Notes: a model not told the origin generated them from the sequence alone. A stretch of DNA of 64,000 nt from an uncultured Flavobacteriaceae bacterium (GCA_947493175.1 CANLQD010000002.1:310001-374000); one strand, 5' to 3'. Shown: positions 11,038 through 20,327, numbered from the stretch's first letter. A program made the numbers and translations.

Positions 11038-12288
11038 TTATTTCAATACTATTTTTTCGGCTTCGCCAAAACTATCATAGTTACTGGTGATTACTTTTTC
11101 ACCAGCATCCAACCCTTCCAAGACTTCATAGTATCTGGAATTCTGTTTTCCTATTCGGATTGGGCGTTTTAAAGCTTCTCCCCCATCGGCATCCACTACA
11201 AAAATCCATTGCCCTCCGGTACTTTGAAAGAAACTTCCTTTTGGCAAGAGCAGTGCATCGGACGATTCGCCCAATTGCAGTTTAATATTGTAGCTCTGTC
11301 CCGTTCGTATGGTACTCGGTTTTTCATCGGTAAAGACCAAGTCTACCTTGAACTTGCCATTGCGTACCTCGGGATACACCTTTCGCAATCGCAGCGGGTA
11401 TTCTTCGCCATTTCGTTCTATTACAGCCGTCAGATCCCGGATGACCCTATCGATATAATGTTCATCGATAGAGGCCTCGATCTTATAGTCGGTTAGTACG
11501 TTGATCTGACCTATACGTTGTCCTTGGGAGATATTCTGACCTATTTCGGCATCTAGAAATCCGAGCTGCCCATCGGCAGGTGCCCTTACATTTAGGTGAT
11601 CTAAGCGTTGGTAGACCATACCCAAGGTTTTCTGCATACGCGACAAATCTGCGTCCAAACCGGTGAGGGAGGTTTTGCGAAGCTCATCGTCGTTCTCGGT
11701 CTGTAGTTTGATGATGTCGTACTGTTTTTTGGAAAGCTCGTAGTTTTCCTTTGATAACTGGTATACTTCCTGTGAAATCAATTCCTCGTCATAAAGCGCT
11801 TGATTCTGCTCGAAGTTTCTTTTTAGCCGTTGAAGATCGGTACTGGCAGTAGCCAATGACCTTCTACCGTCGACCTGGCGTTGGTCAAAAGTTAATTTGG
11901 TAGATCTTAAGTCGTTCTGCTTTAATGCGAGGTTACTTTCGCTGGCCAGAATCTGTTCGTACAGGTTCATATTCTCCAGTTTCAGGATAATGTCCCCTTT
12001 ATTGACCGTAGCCCCTTCCTCTATTAGTTTTTCGGTGACCCGCCCCCCTTCATAAGCATCCATATAAATGGTTGAAATGGGCGCAACGTTTCCGTTAATC
12101 GTTATGTAATCATCGAATTTGCCTTGACTTATCTCTCCAATAGAGAGTTTGTCTTTTTCAGTACGGAAGGTCGATACCGAACTCCCAAAAAGTAATTGGT
12201 ATCCCGCAAAGAGGAGTAACAGTCCAAGGGCGATATACCCATAATGCTTAGGCCGTAATCCTTTTTTCTTTTCCAGTTGAATGTCCAT
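11038..12288 (-). CDS. HlyD/MacA-like periplasmic adaptor
   Basis: This 416-residue membrane-fusion protein bridges an inner-membrane pump and an outer-membrane channel. A single N-terminal span (YGYIALGLLLLFAGYQLLFG, about 17-36) is followed by a lipoyl half-motif (GRVTEKLIEEGATVNKGD), a long alpha-helical hairpin (about 110-230), the second lipoyl half (VRAPADGQLGFLDAEIGQ) and beta-barrel and membrane-proximal domains. The C-terminus has the usual VLEGLDAGEKVITSNYDSF run. It sits between the TolC-like and ATPase genes, the standard order of a tripartite exporter in this group. Confidence 0.93.
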   Translation of the reverse strand: MDIQLEKKKGLRPKHYGYIALGLLLLFAGYQLLFGSSVSTFRTEKDKLSIGEISQGKFDDYITINGNVAPISTIYMDAYEGGRVTEKLIEEGATVNKGDIILKLENMNLYEQILASESNLALKQNDLRSTKLTFDQRQVDGRRSLATASTDLQRLKRNFEQNQALYDEELISQEVYQLSKENYELSKKQYDIIKLQTENDDELRKTSLTGLDADLSRMQKTLGMVYQRLDHLNVRAPADGQLGFLDAEIGQNISQGQRIGQINVLTDYKIEASIDEHYIDRVIRDLTAVIERNGEEYPLRLRKVYPEVRNGKFKVDLVFTDEKPSTIRTGQSYNIKLQLGESSDALLLPKGSFFQSTGGQWIFVVDADGGEALKRPIRIGKQNSRYYEVLEGLDAGEKVITSNYDSFGEAEKIVLK

Positions 12289-12350
12289 CTAAAAGTTGAT
12301 TTTTTATATTGTTTTTAATTCTTTTTCCGTGTTTGTACGTCCCTCATACC

Positions 12351-13703
12351 TTAATTAATATTAAAGACCGGTAGACCTCTATAAAAGTCCAAGGTACTTT
12401 TATTGACCTCGGAACGCAGTTTTACCTGTAAATGTTGGTTTTGGGCATTAGCGAACAGATTTTTGGCGGTAAAAAGCTCAATGGCGTTAATAAGCCCTTT
12501 TTCATATCGTTTTTGGGCAATGGCGAACGCTAATCGTTGTGCTTCCAAATTTTTTATGGTTTGGGTATATTCTACATAGAGCGCATCGTGCTCCTGTACC
12601 AGTGTCTGTATGGTTTGATAGACCAATTGCTCCTGCACCTCTAGATTGTTTTTGGCCCGCAAACGTTCAATTTTTTGTTGTTTTACGGCCGACCTTCGAG
12701 ACCAACGGTTACTGATAGGAATATTGAGACTTACTCCAATGAACTGAAAGGTATTGTCACGAAACTGTTCCCTAAAAGGAACAGTGACGCCTAGCGTATC
12801 GCGCGTAGTTTCAAAATAACCGGTACCAACACCGCCGAACAATGATAGTGACGGATAGAGCTGCCCTCGTGTGGCTCCCAATTGTTTCCTTGCGGCCTTC
12901 GCACGAAGATTGCTAGCCTTTAGAATTGGTAAAAAATCCAAAGTCTCTGTGTATATAGAGTCGGCTCCGACCTCCAAAGGCCTATTTTCAATCGCTTTCT
13001 TGGTCAAATCACTTTGAATCGTTATATCGGTTGTTCCTTCCAAATTCATTTCTTGGATCAATCGTAATTTTGCCGCAGCCAATTGATTTTCGCTTTGGGT
13101 TAAATTCAGGCTATCGGTAAGTAGTAGGGATTCGGCCTCGTACAAATCGGCGCCTGCCATGAGCCCTAGTTCAATTTGCTTTTGAACAAGTTCTAGATTT
13201 GTTTCCGATACCTGAAGTTGTTCATTGGAAATCGAAACGAGCCCTTCAAAAAACTCGATGTCGTAGAAAGCCTGCATGACCCGAAAGGCCAATAGGTATT
13301 TCTGTTGTAGGGTCTCCTCTTGTGTCGCTTTGTAAAGAAACTTGGAAGCTTTAATACTGTTCAATCGCTGAAAACCCTGAAAAAGGGCCACTGATGATTC
13401 CAGGGAATAGTTATTCGAGAAAAAATCGGTAGTTACCACATCATTGGTAAAGGGATCTGTGCTACGACCAAAATTAATGGTGTAGCTACTGCTACCGTCA
13501 ATAGTCGGTAGTAGGTTACGAATCGACTGCCGATAGGTTTCTTTACCCGAATCTGCGTTGTACTGAAAGTCCTTTAATTGTAAATTATGGGAAATGGCGT
13601 AGTCCACACAATTATCCAACGTCCATTTCTCCTGAGCCGAAACGATGTTTCCAATCAGGCATGCCAACAAAACCACTTTGTTTATTTTCCAATTCATGTT
13701 CAT
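12351..13703 (-). CDS. TolC-family outer-membrane channel
   Basis: This 450-residue protein has a Sec signal (VVLLACLIGNIVSAQ) and two repeats of the OEP/TolC fold: WTLDNCVDYAISHNLQLKD near the N-terminus, long helices, and a C-terminal repeat with FAIAQKRYEKGLINAIELFTAKN. By family it forms the trimeric outer-membrane duct of the tripartite exporter. It is the first gene of the operon. Two possible starts lie six bases apart (MNMNWKINK); I kept the first. A sigma-54-like element lies just upstream on the same strand. Confidence 0.93.
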   Translation of the reverse strand: MNMNWKINKVVLLACLIGNIVSAQEKWTLDNCVDYAISHNLQLKDFQYNADSGKETYRQSIRNLLPTIDGSSSYTINFGRSTDPFTNDVVTTDFFSNNYSLESSVALFQGFQRLNSIKASKFLYKATQEETLQQKYLLAFRVMQAFYDIEFFEGLVSISNEQLQVSETNLELVQKQIELGLMAGADLYEAESLLLTDSLNLTQSENQLAAAKLRLIQEMNLEGTTDITIQSDLTKKAIENRPLEVGADSIYTETLDFLPILKASNLRAKAARKQLGATRGQLYPSLSLFGGVGTGYFETTRDTLGVTVPFREQFRDNTFQFIGVSLNIPISNRWSRRSAVKQQKIERLRAKNNLEVQEQLVYQTIQTLVQEHDALYVEYTQTIKNLEAQRLAFAIAQKRYEKGLINAIELFTAKNLFANAQNQHLQVKLRSEVNKSTLDFYRGLPVFNIN

Positions 13704-13722
13704 AATGGTATGCCAATTGGTA

Positions 13723-13739
13723 TACTATAGGTGTGCCAA
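13723..13739 (-). promoter_or_regulatory. Candidate sigma-54 promoter of the efflux operon
   Basis: Read on the minus strand the sequence is TTGGCACACCTATAGTA. It has a perfect -24 half (TTGGCAC), and exactly ten bases after the GG comes GT where the consensus has GC. A start about 12 bases later would leave a leader of about ten bases before the TolC-like gene. The adjacent divergent gene encodes a sigma-54 activator, which supports the reading. The imperfect -12 half keeps this tentative. Confidence 0.42.
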
Positions 13740-13790
13740 GAATTTAAAATATTATAAATCAACGAGTTAAAAACAATACCATCTATTAAT

Positions 13791-13852
13791 TTTTGGACAA
13801 TTGTAAAATTATTATACAGATATTGTCAAAATTTTGGACAATCTGTAAAATT
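13791..13852. promoter_or_regulatory. Pair of direct repeats, possible activator binding sites
   Basis: Two copies of TTTTGGACAAT followed by TGTAAAATT occur at 13791-13810 and 13832-13852, 41 bases apart. Each continues into an inverted pair TGTA...TACA (13802-13818 and 13844-13863). They lie 50-115 bases upstream of the sigma-54-like element and between the divergent efflux and regulator genes, where NtrC-type activators usually bind. The rest of the 13704-14059 gap shows no open frame of note. Confidence 0.4.
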
Positions 13853-14059
13853 TGCAATTTACAAATCGTAGTTTTAGCAGATGGTTGCATTCCTTTTCAG
13901 GAATAAGTAACAGGCATACGTATAAGGTCTTCTGGGAGGCCTGGCTTCAAAAGAATTTATGCTTTGCAAGAGCCATAATTCGTAGTTTTCAAATAAAGGC
14001 GTAGCGAATGTCATTATATGTATTGACTTGTTTAGAAATGTACCTTAAATAGTTTACCC

Positions 14060-15424
14060 ATGTTAGATGCGAAAATTTTAGTAGTCGATGACAACAAGAG
14101 CGTTCTAAGCGCACTTGAAATTTTGCTGCAATTTGAGTACAAGCAGGTTAGCACATTGTCTAACCCCAATCAAATCTCATCCTTTAAAGGGTTAAAGGAA
14201 TATGATATTGTGTTATTGGATATGAATTTTTCAGCTGGTGTAAATACCGGTAATGAAGGACTGTTCTGGCTTCGAGAAATCAAGAAAAGGGCCCCGCAGA
14301 TATCGGTTATTATGATGACCGCTTATGGCGCCATTGACCTGGCCGTTGAGACCTTAAAGGAGGGGGCGGTAGATTTTGTATTAAAACCATGGAACAATGA
14401 TAAGCTATTGGCTACAGTAAAATCTGCCTTCGAATTACGAAAATCCCAAAAAGAAGTAGACCAGCTCAAACGCAAGGAAAGCCATCTCAAGCAAGTCATT
14501 AACCAGCAAACGAATTCTATCATAGGAAATTCCAATGCTTTGAACAAGGTCCTGACATTGGTCTCCAAAGTGGCTAAAACCGATGTAAATGTCTTGGTCA
14601 CGGGTGAAAATGGGACTGGTAAAGAGCTTATAGCTCGGGAACTACATCGACAGTCAACCCGTCAAAACGAAGTATTTATATCGGTCGATATGGGGTCTAT
14701 CTCGGAGAGCCTCTTTGAAAGCGAACTCTTCGGACATATCAAAGGCTCATTTACCGATGCGAAGGAAGATAGGGCCGGTAAATTCGAGGCTGCCAATGGA
14801 GGAACTTTGTTTTTAGATGAAATAGGGAATCTATCATTGCAGACGCAAGCGAAATTACTCTCGGCTATTCAAAACAGAACCATCGTAAGGGTAGGCTCCA
14901 ATAAAACCATACCTGTAGATATCCGCTTGATATGCGCTACCAATGTTGACTTGGATCAAATGGTAGTAGATGGACTTTTCAGGGAAGATTTACTATACCG
15001 TATCAATACCATTCGGGTAGAGGTTCCTCCACTTCGGGAACGAGAGGGGGATATAGTAACACTGGCAGCTTTTTATCTGACTAAGTTTGCGAATAAATAC
15101 GGAAAACAGGGATTGCGCATTAACCAATCTGCACAGGAAAAATTGGTTTCTTACGGATGGCCCGGAAATGTTAGGGAGCTACTACATACCGTCGAACGGG
15201 CCGTCATTTTATCGGAAGGCAATGTTTTGAAACCAAATGACTTTCCGGTAAACGCGAAAACGGCCATTGCCGCAGGAACCGGACCAAGCACCTTAGAAGA
15301 AATGGAACAATTGATGATTACCAATGCATTGGACCAAAATAATGGAAATTACAGCGCCGCAGCGGAACAATTAGGGATTTCAAGGCAGACGTTGTATAAT
15401 AAAATGAAAAAGATAGCACCCTAA
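14060..15424 (+). CDS. Sigma-54-dependent response regulator, NtrC family
   Basis: This 454-residue regulator has a receiver domain (ILVVDDNKS; phospho-acceptor Asp in IVLLDMNF; Lys in VLKPWN), an AAA+ domain (about 150-375; Walker A GENGTGKE, Walker B GGTLFLDEIG, arginine finger region LFREDLLYR) and a C-terminal Fis-type helix-turn-helix (NYSAAAEQLGISRQTLYNKM). The loop that contacts sigma-54 reads GSFTDA instead of GAFTGA. It is divergent from the efflux operon and 65 bases upstream of a histidine kinase gene, so it probably activates the exporter in response to an envelope signal (inference). Confidence 0.95.
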   Translation: MLDAKILVVDDNKSVLSALEILLQFEYKQVSTLSNPNQISSFKGLKEYDIVLLDMNFSAGVNTGNEGLFWLREIKKRAPQISVIMMTAYGAIDLAVETLKEGAVDFVLKPWNNDKLLATVKSAFELRKSQKEVDQLKRKESHLKQVINQQTNSIIGNSNALNKVLTLVSKVAKTDVNVLVTGENGTGKELIARELHRQSTRQNEVFISVDMGSISESLFESELFGHIKGSFTDAKEDRAGKFEAANGGTLFLDEIGNLSLQTQAKLLSAIQNRTIVRVGSNKTIPVDIRLICATNVDLDQMVVDGLFREDLLYRINTIRVEVPPLREREGDIVTLAAFYLTKFANKYGKQGLRINQSAQEKLVSYGWPGNVRELLHTVERAVILSEGNVLKPNDFPVNAKTAIAAGTGPSTLEEMEQLMITNALDQNNGNYSAAAEQLGISRQTLYNKMKKIAP

Positions 15425-15489
15425 ACAAAATAGAAGTTTAGTTTTGAGATGAACTGGTGGTGCATGAAACTTGAACTTGATATTTGAAC

Positions 15490-16839
15490 ATGGTAAGTCG
15501 TAACATTTACTTTCAACTCATTATACGTATTCTGCTGATTTCGCTTTCGGCGTTTTTGACCAGCTTCTTTTATTTTAGGGAGCAGCTCATGTTAAGCGGT
15601 CTGCTTTTCTCGGTATTGGCGTTGCAGACCTATTTGTTGATTCAATATATTAATCAAACGAACCGAAAGATCGCCTATTTTTTCGATGCTATAAAGAACG
15701 AGGACTTTACGCTGCGTTTTCCTGAAAAATTGAGTGTTAAATCGCTTGAGGAACTCAATCATAGCTTGAATATGCTGAATAGTATGATACAGGATATTCA
15801 TCTTAAGAAACAGGCACAGGAACAATATTATCAGGAAATTATCAAACAGGCCGCTATTGGTATCTTGACCATTAATTCGAAGGGACATATTTTATTTGCC
15901 AATCAAACAGTGGAAAGACTACTGAACTACCATCCTTTGAACCACGTGAAGCAATTCAACCAAATCGACACAAAACTGTATGACCTATTCGCCGAGTTGA
16001 AACCTTTTGATGGAAGGGTCGTTCAACTATCCAACGAACGGGAGAATTCTCAATTGTCCCTAAAATCTACAGCGGTTAGCGTAGATGGTGAATCACTTTT
16101 ATTGGTGACGGTACAGGATATACATAAAGAATTGGATGAAAAAGAAACTGATTCGTGGGTGCGCCTTATTCGGGTATTGACCCATGAAATCATGAATACC
16201 ATAACCCCTATTACATCGATATCAGAGTCTATTTTGAAATATTATAAAGGAAAAGACGGACTTGTTTCACTAGAGGAGTTCAATGGGGAGCACATCGTCA
16301 ATACCGCAAAAGGCTTGGAGGTTATCAAAGAACAGGGCGGTGATCTGATGCAGTTTGTACAATCTTACCGTAGCTTTTTAAGCTTACCAAAACCGGACAA
16401 GACCTTGGTATCTGCAAAACGTTTAATGGAAAAGGTAATGCTGCTAATGGACCAAGAAGACTTGAAAAGAAAAAACAAACTTTCGATGCACATACAACCT
16501 GAAGATCTGGAACTGTTTATCGATGAAAAACAAATTACCCAAAACCTGATCAACCTTAGTAAGAATGCGCTTCAGTCGCTGGAATTTCATGAAAACGGTT
16601 TGGTAAGATTGCAAGCGGGACTGACCAACAGTGGGAAAAAATATATAGAGGTATGGGATAATGGGCCAGGCATACCTCCCGAATTGATCGATGAAATCTT
16701 TGTGCCCTTTTTCACGACCAAGAGCACCGGAACTGGGATTGGACTGAGCCTCTCCAAGCAAATTATGCACTTACATGGAGGCGGTATGAAAGTACGTTCC
16801 TCCCCAGAAAATGGTACCTCGTTTGTAATGACTTTTTAG
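15490..16839 (+). CDS. Membrane sensor histidine kinase, NtrY-like
   Basis: This 449-residue kinase has two membrane spans close together at the N-terminus (about 10-50) with almost no periplasmic loop, so it probably senses within or just inside the membrane. A HAMP-like stretch and a PAS domain (AIGILTINSKGHILFANQTVERLL) follow, then a dimerisation domain with phospho-His in RVLTHEIMNTITPI and an ATPase domain with N box NLINLSKNALQSL, DNGPGIPPE and TGTGIGLSL. I chose ATG 15490; an in-frame TTG at 15484 would add two residues. It pairs with the NtrC-type regulator upstream. Confidence 0.92.
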   Translation: MVSRNIYFQLIIRILLISLSAFLTSFFYFREQLMLSGLLFSVLALQTYLLIQYINQTNRKIAYFFDAIKNEDFTLRFPEKLSVKSLEELNHSLNMLNSMIQDIHLKKQAQEQYYQEIIKQAAIGILTINSKGHILFANQTVERLLNYHPLNHVKQFNQIDTKLYDLFAELKPFDGRVVQLSNERENSQLSLKSTAVSVDGESLLLVTVQDIHKELDEKETDSWVRLIRVLTHEIMNTITPITSISESILKYYKGKDGLVSLEEFNGEHIVNTAKGLEVIKEQGGDLMQFVQSYRSFLSLPKPDKTLVSAKRLMEKVMLLMDQEDLKRKNKLSMHIQPEDLELFIDEKQITQNLINLSKNALQSLEFHENGLVRLQAGLTNSGKKYIEVWDNGPGIPPELIDEIFVPFFTTKSTGTGIGLSLSKQIMHLHGGGMKVRSSPENGTSFVMTF

Positions 16840-16869
16840 CCTAAAATAGCTTAAAAAAGAAATTTGCCA

Positions 16870-17556
16870 CTACTCGCTTAAGCTTTGAATCGGGGTAAGC
16901 ACCAGTTTACGAAACTCGACTTCCGCGCCTTCTGCCTGTAAAGCTATTTGGCCTTCCGTGACGGTAGCATTGTACCCGTGATTCACCAAATCGGCATTGA
17001 CCCATACTTTTATTTGGTCTTCGTAGCATTCAATCATCATGGTATTCCAATCTCCCAAAGGTTTTTCAGAACCTTCGGTTAGATTTTTGATTCTTCTTGC
17101 TTTTCCTTCAGTGATACCCCAATCTTTTTTTGGTCCTCTACGTATAACCATATCATCTGTAACAATATCTTGAACGATACACCAAAAATCACCGGCATTT
17201 TCATGCATCATTTGCACTTCAATAGATTTTGGGAACATTTCATACAAGGATCGGGGTGTTGAAGCATGTACCAACACACCGCAATTTCCAGGTTCATTAG
17301 GAAAGCGATACACCACCTCTAAACGGAAATTTGAATAACTGGTATCGGTTATTAAATGGCCTTGGGGAGTTCCTAGACTTACCAACATGCCATTGCGGAC
17401 TATAAAAGGATTAATAGCGTTTGAAATACTATCCATGGCAGGAACATCTGCATGCCAACCTTCCAAATCTTGACCATTGAACAAACTGACCGCATTATCG
17501 CGGGTACAGGAACAGGCAAGCGTGAATAGTAGTATTAAAACGCCACTATTTCTCAT
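16870..17556 (-). CDS. DUF1080 (3-keto-disaccharide hydrolase-like) lipoprotein
   Basis: This 228-residue protein begins MRNSGVLILLFTLACSCTRD, with a lipobox near residue 16. The mature part is one concanavalin-like jelly roll of the DUF1080 family: SLFNGQDLEGWHAD at the start, GVLVHAS and WNTMMIECYEDQIKVWVN later, ending in EVEFRKLVL. Family members bind or hydrolyse sugar derivatives outside the cytoplasm. I chose the ATG at 17556 because it places the signal peptide at the N-terminus; an upstream in-frame ATG at 17610 would add 18 unlikely residues. It converges with the histidine kinase gene 30 bases away. Confidence 0.88.
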   Translation of the reverse strand: MRNSGVLILLFTLACSCTRDNAVSLFNGQDLEGWHADVPAMDSISNAINPFIVRNGMLVSLGTPQGHLITDTSYSNFRLEVVYRFPNEPGNCGVLVHASTPRSLYEMFPKSIEVQMMHENAGDFWCIVQDIVTDDMVIRRGPKKDWGITEGKARRIKNLTEGSEKPLGDWNTMMIECYEDQIKVWVNADLVNHGYNATVTEGQIALQAEGAEVEFRKLVLTPIQSLSE

Positions 17557-17662
17557 CTTCTTAATAACAACAAAGTACAATATGTGCTGGCAGATATTAT
17601 GATAAACCAAAAAAGGTACTTGCGGACGTTTCTTGCAATGGTGTACAATAGCACTTGAAGGC

Positions 17663-18118
17663 TTACCCTTTCTTTACTCGTACCGCGTTCATGCCTCTGG
17701 CTCCTTTCTCGAGTTCAAAACTTACGGTATCGTTCTCGGTGATTTCATCGATGAGCCCACTTACATGGGTAAAATACTTCTCGTTGTTTTCTGAATCTAT
17801 AATAAAACCGAAACCCTTCGAATGGTCGAAGAATGAAACTTTTCCATTTCGGATAGGGTTGAACTTGTCTTCATCGGTCTCCTCTTTTTTGGGAATTCCC
17901 AATACAATATCCTCCGCCTCTATGGCCACTTTTTGTGTGGGATCTGGCGGTGTATCGGTCAGGTTACCATTGTAATCTACATATGCCATAGGGATACCAC
18001 CTCCTTTTTCCTTGGCTTCTGCCCTACGAGCTTCTTTTCGTTTTTGCTTCTCTTCTCGTTTCTTACGACGTTGTTTTTCTTTTTCAGTCTTGTTATAGGT
18101 CTGTTGCGATTTTGCCAT
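17663..18118 (-). CDS. Cold-shock-domain protein with long basic N-terminus
   Basis: This 151-residue protein has a very Lys/Arg/Glu-rich N-terminal helix (about 10-40), a short linker, and a C-terminal cold-shock domain from about residue 88 (NGKVSFFDHSKGFGFIIDSE, containing the RNP1-like KGFGFI; RNP2-like YFTHVSGL). By family it binds single-stranded RNA or DNA and may act as an RNA chaperone. The charged extension is typical of Bacteroidota versions of this protein. It stands alone. Confidence 0.9.
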   Translation of the reverse strand: MAKSQQTYNKTEKEKQRRKKREEKQKRKEARRAEAKEKGGGIPMAYVDYNGNLTDTPPDPTQKVAIEAEDIVLGIPKKEETDEDKFNPIRNGKVSFFDHSKGFGFIIDSENNEKYFTHVSGLIDEITENDTVSFELEKGARGMNAVRVKKG

Positions 18119-18499
18119 GCACTTTTAATTTGAATGTTTGATACTACGAAAATCTAAAATACGTAATGCTGGTGATGGAAAAGAAAAATGAAAACAAGTG
18201 TTTTCCTAAATTTAGCCGAATCGATCGCAAAGGAGGCCAAGGCCCGTACTTTAAACTATATACGAATATAAGCTTTCCGTTTTGTTTTTGAAATTTTAAT
18301 CGGTGTATCGATGTTGGTATTTTTCAACAAGACTAAGAAAACGGTTCTAGGAATTCCCAAAGGTGCTATTTGGGAATAATATATATAAGTAAGATGAGTT
18401 GAAGAGTTAGGATAAAAAAATCAGAAAGGACCCAGTTTTTGGTTCTTGCAAAACATTATTCTTTGATTTGGTATACTGGTCACTCTAGCAATGGGTAGT
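18119..18499. other. Intergenic region, no gene recognised
   Basis: About 380 AT-rich bases lie between the cold-shock gene start and the WYL regulator stop. The only plus-strand frame of note is 27 codons from 18188 (MKTSVFLNLAESI), too short to call. I see no strong terminator or repeat. Confidence 0.5.
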
Positions 18500-19462
18500 T
18501 TACTCCGTAAGCTTCTTTTCACTTTTTCTAAGAAGTTCCAATACGCGTTGCTTTAATCGTGGTGGTTCTATAATTTCTGCAAAATCGCCAAACATTAAAT
18601 ACCATCGGGGAAACTCATTTTGAACATCCCGACTCATAAATGTCATTTCTATCTGATTCCCGTGTTTGGTTTCCGAGATAAACCCATAACGCTCACGACC
18701 TCCTGAAATATAGCGAGCTACATCTTTATCTACCCGAATTCTTACCTTGGTCCTACTTGCGGTATCCGATTTGTTTCGGTACATATCCAATGTGCCGTGC
18801 TCCAATGTAAACAATTGTTGTGTACGCTGTATTTGAAGAATACGATCTGTACGGAATTGTCGATAGTCTTTTCTAATATGGCAGTAACCCAGTACATACC
18901 AATAGTTGTTTTCATGAAAAATACCAACAGGCTCAATGTTTCGCTCCGATGGCTTTTCTTCCCTTAATGAGCTATAGCGTAAAAAAACTTGTTTTTTCTC
19001 TGCGATACTTTCAAAAAGAACTTCCAAGGCATTGGGACACTTTTCGTTGAAAAGTTTCTGCGCCGGATCTATAAGTACTTGGGTTTCCAACGCCGAAATC
19101 CAATCTTTCTCTCTCCCGCGTAAAACAGATTTTACTTTGAACATGGCAGATTTATGATATGCACCAAGCGATTTATCGGTAAACTTCTGCATTAACTTCT
19201 CCGCAGCTAAAAAACTACTGGCTTCCTCACGGGTGAACATGATCGGCGGCAAGCGATAACCTTCCATAATGGAATACCCCAGGCCAGATTCCCCAACAAT
19301 TGGCACTCCGCAGTTTTCCAAAGTGCGTATATCCCTATAGATGGTACGGAGACTCACTTGAAATCGATCGGCCAGTTCCTTTGCCTTGACTACCCTTTTA
19401 GATTGTAACTGAATAAGGATAGCAATAATTCTATCAAATCGTTTTACGGTATCAACGCTCAT
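18500..19462 (-). CDS. WYL-domain transcriptional regulator with HTH_11 domain
   Basis: This 320-residue regulator has an N-terminal winged helix (RFDRIIAILIQLQ ... VSLRTIYRDIRTLENCGVPI), a middle linker, and a WYL domain (about 160-245; YWYVLGYCHIRKDYRQFRTDRI) followed by a C-terminal WCX extension. Such proteins sense nucleic acids or nucleotides and usually act on adjacent genes. I start it at ATG 19462 (MSVDTVKRFDRI); the in-frame upstream ATG at 19537 adds 25 residues not typical of the family. It is divergent from the DinB-like gene, a common pairing, so it probably controls that gene. Confidence 0.9.
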   Translation of the reverse strand: MSVDTVKRFDRIIAILIQLQSKRVVKAKELADRFQVSLRTIYRDIRTLENCGVPIVGESGLGYSIMEGYRLPPIMFTREEASSFLAAEKLMQKFTDKSLGAYHKSAMFKVKSVLRGREKDWISALETQVLIDPAQKLFNEKCPNALEVLFESIAEKKQVFLRYSSLREEKPSERNIEPVGIFHENNYWYVLGYCHIRKDYRQFRTDRILQIQRTQQLFTLEHGTLDMYRNKSDTASRTKVRIRVDKDVARYISGGRERYGFISETKHGNQIEMTFMSRDVQNEFPRWYLMFGDFAEIIEPPRLKQRVLELLRKSEKKLTE

Positions 19463-19777
19463 AAGTGAAGTACATATATTCCAAAGATAGGATTTCAAAC
19501 GACAGAATGAATTGTGTATGGATCGCTTTGAAACCATATGGGTGTTTTACAAGTAAAGAACGATACAAAGTAAATCGAGATGTATGACAACCTATTGTCA
19601 ACAATTAAGAAACCATAACCAAAGATGGCCGAATCTTATCTGCTGAAAGTCATTTCAACAGTGTTTTTGTTATTTTTTTAATTTAAATAATTCAAAATCA
19701 ATTATTTAACAAACTCTGTGATAAAAAATGAATTCTTAGGATCTTATTACTGACACAAGGCTGTCACTAGGTGGATT

Positions 19778-19785
19778 TAACTTTG
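19778..19785 (+). promoter_or_regulatory. Candidate Bacteroidota -7 element for the DinB-like gene
   Basis: TAACTTTG matches TAnnTTTG exactly, 25 bases before the ATG at 19811. No clear TTG -33 element at the usual distance. The surrounding 19463-19810 gap (about 350 bases) otherwise holds only AT-rich sequence. Confidence 0.35.
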
Positions 19786-19810
19786 TAACAAACAAGATAA
19801 ACCACTAAAG

Positions 19811-20317
19811 ATGATTTACATGTACAAAACTATCGCAGAGATGAAAACGGTACGATCGGTCATTACACCTTCTGAGTTACTGGAGCATTGGCAGGGTCAT
19901 CGAACACTTACCCGAAGACTTATAAAGGCTTTTCCAGAAGAAGCATTTTTTACCTATTCTATAGGCGGAATGCGACCGTTTGTCGAAATGACCATGGAAC
20001 TAATAGGTATTGCCGGTCCGGGAATACAACAAATAGCGACCGGCTTGTCGGTACCTCTAAACGAACACTTTGAGCATGGTAACAAAAAATCTGCCATCTT
20101 GGAGCTTTGGGACCATGCTACGGTTCAAATCGATTACTATGGATCCCAGATTGGTTTGGAACGCTTTCACGAGTCTATCAAGACCTTTGGTGAATATGAA
20201 AGTAAGGTGTATGAGGCTATCCTTTACTTTATCGATAATGAAATTCATCATCGTGGACAAGGTTATGTGTACCTACGCTCCTTGGGAGTTGAACCTCCGG
20301 CATTTTTGGAACGGTAA
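19811..20317 (+). CDS. DinB-family protein
   Basis: This 168-residue protein is predicted to be a four-helix DinB/YfiT-like bundle, a fold that binds a divalent metal through three His. Candidate ligands are the His in HWQGHRTLTRRL and the HH pair in NEIHHRGQGYVYLRSLG near the C-terminus, the most family-typical segment. Members include thiol transferases and stress proteins, and the exact reaction is not deducible. It is divergent from a WYL regulator and followed after 10 bases by a small gene. Confidence 0.88.
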   Translation: MIYMYKTIAEMKTVRSVITPSELLEHWQGHRTLTRRLIKAFPEEAFFTYSIGGMRPFVEMTMELIGIAGPGIQQIATGLSVPLNEHFEHGNKKSAILELWDHATVQIDYYGSQIGLERFHESIKTFGEYESKVYEAILYFIDNEIHHRGQGYVYLRSLGVEPPAFLER

Positions 20318-20327
20318 AAGTACTAAT

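Noticed and set aside
13705..13720. Second TTGGCA-type element before the TolC-like gene
   Set aside because: No GC or GT at the right distance; it would place transcription start inside the gene.
18188..18271. 27-codon frame in the gap before the WYL regulator
   Set aside because: Too short, no start signal and no homologue recognised; could be chance.
20070..20327. Long N-terminal extension of the small gene at 20328
   Set aside because: It overlaps the DinB-like gene in another frame and shows no protein-like pattern; the ATG at 20328 follows the upstream stop closely.
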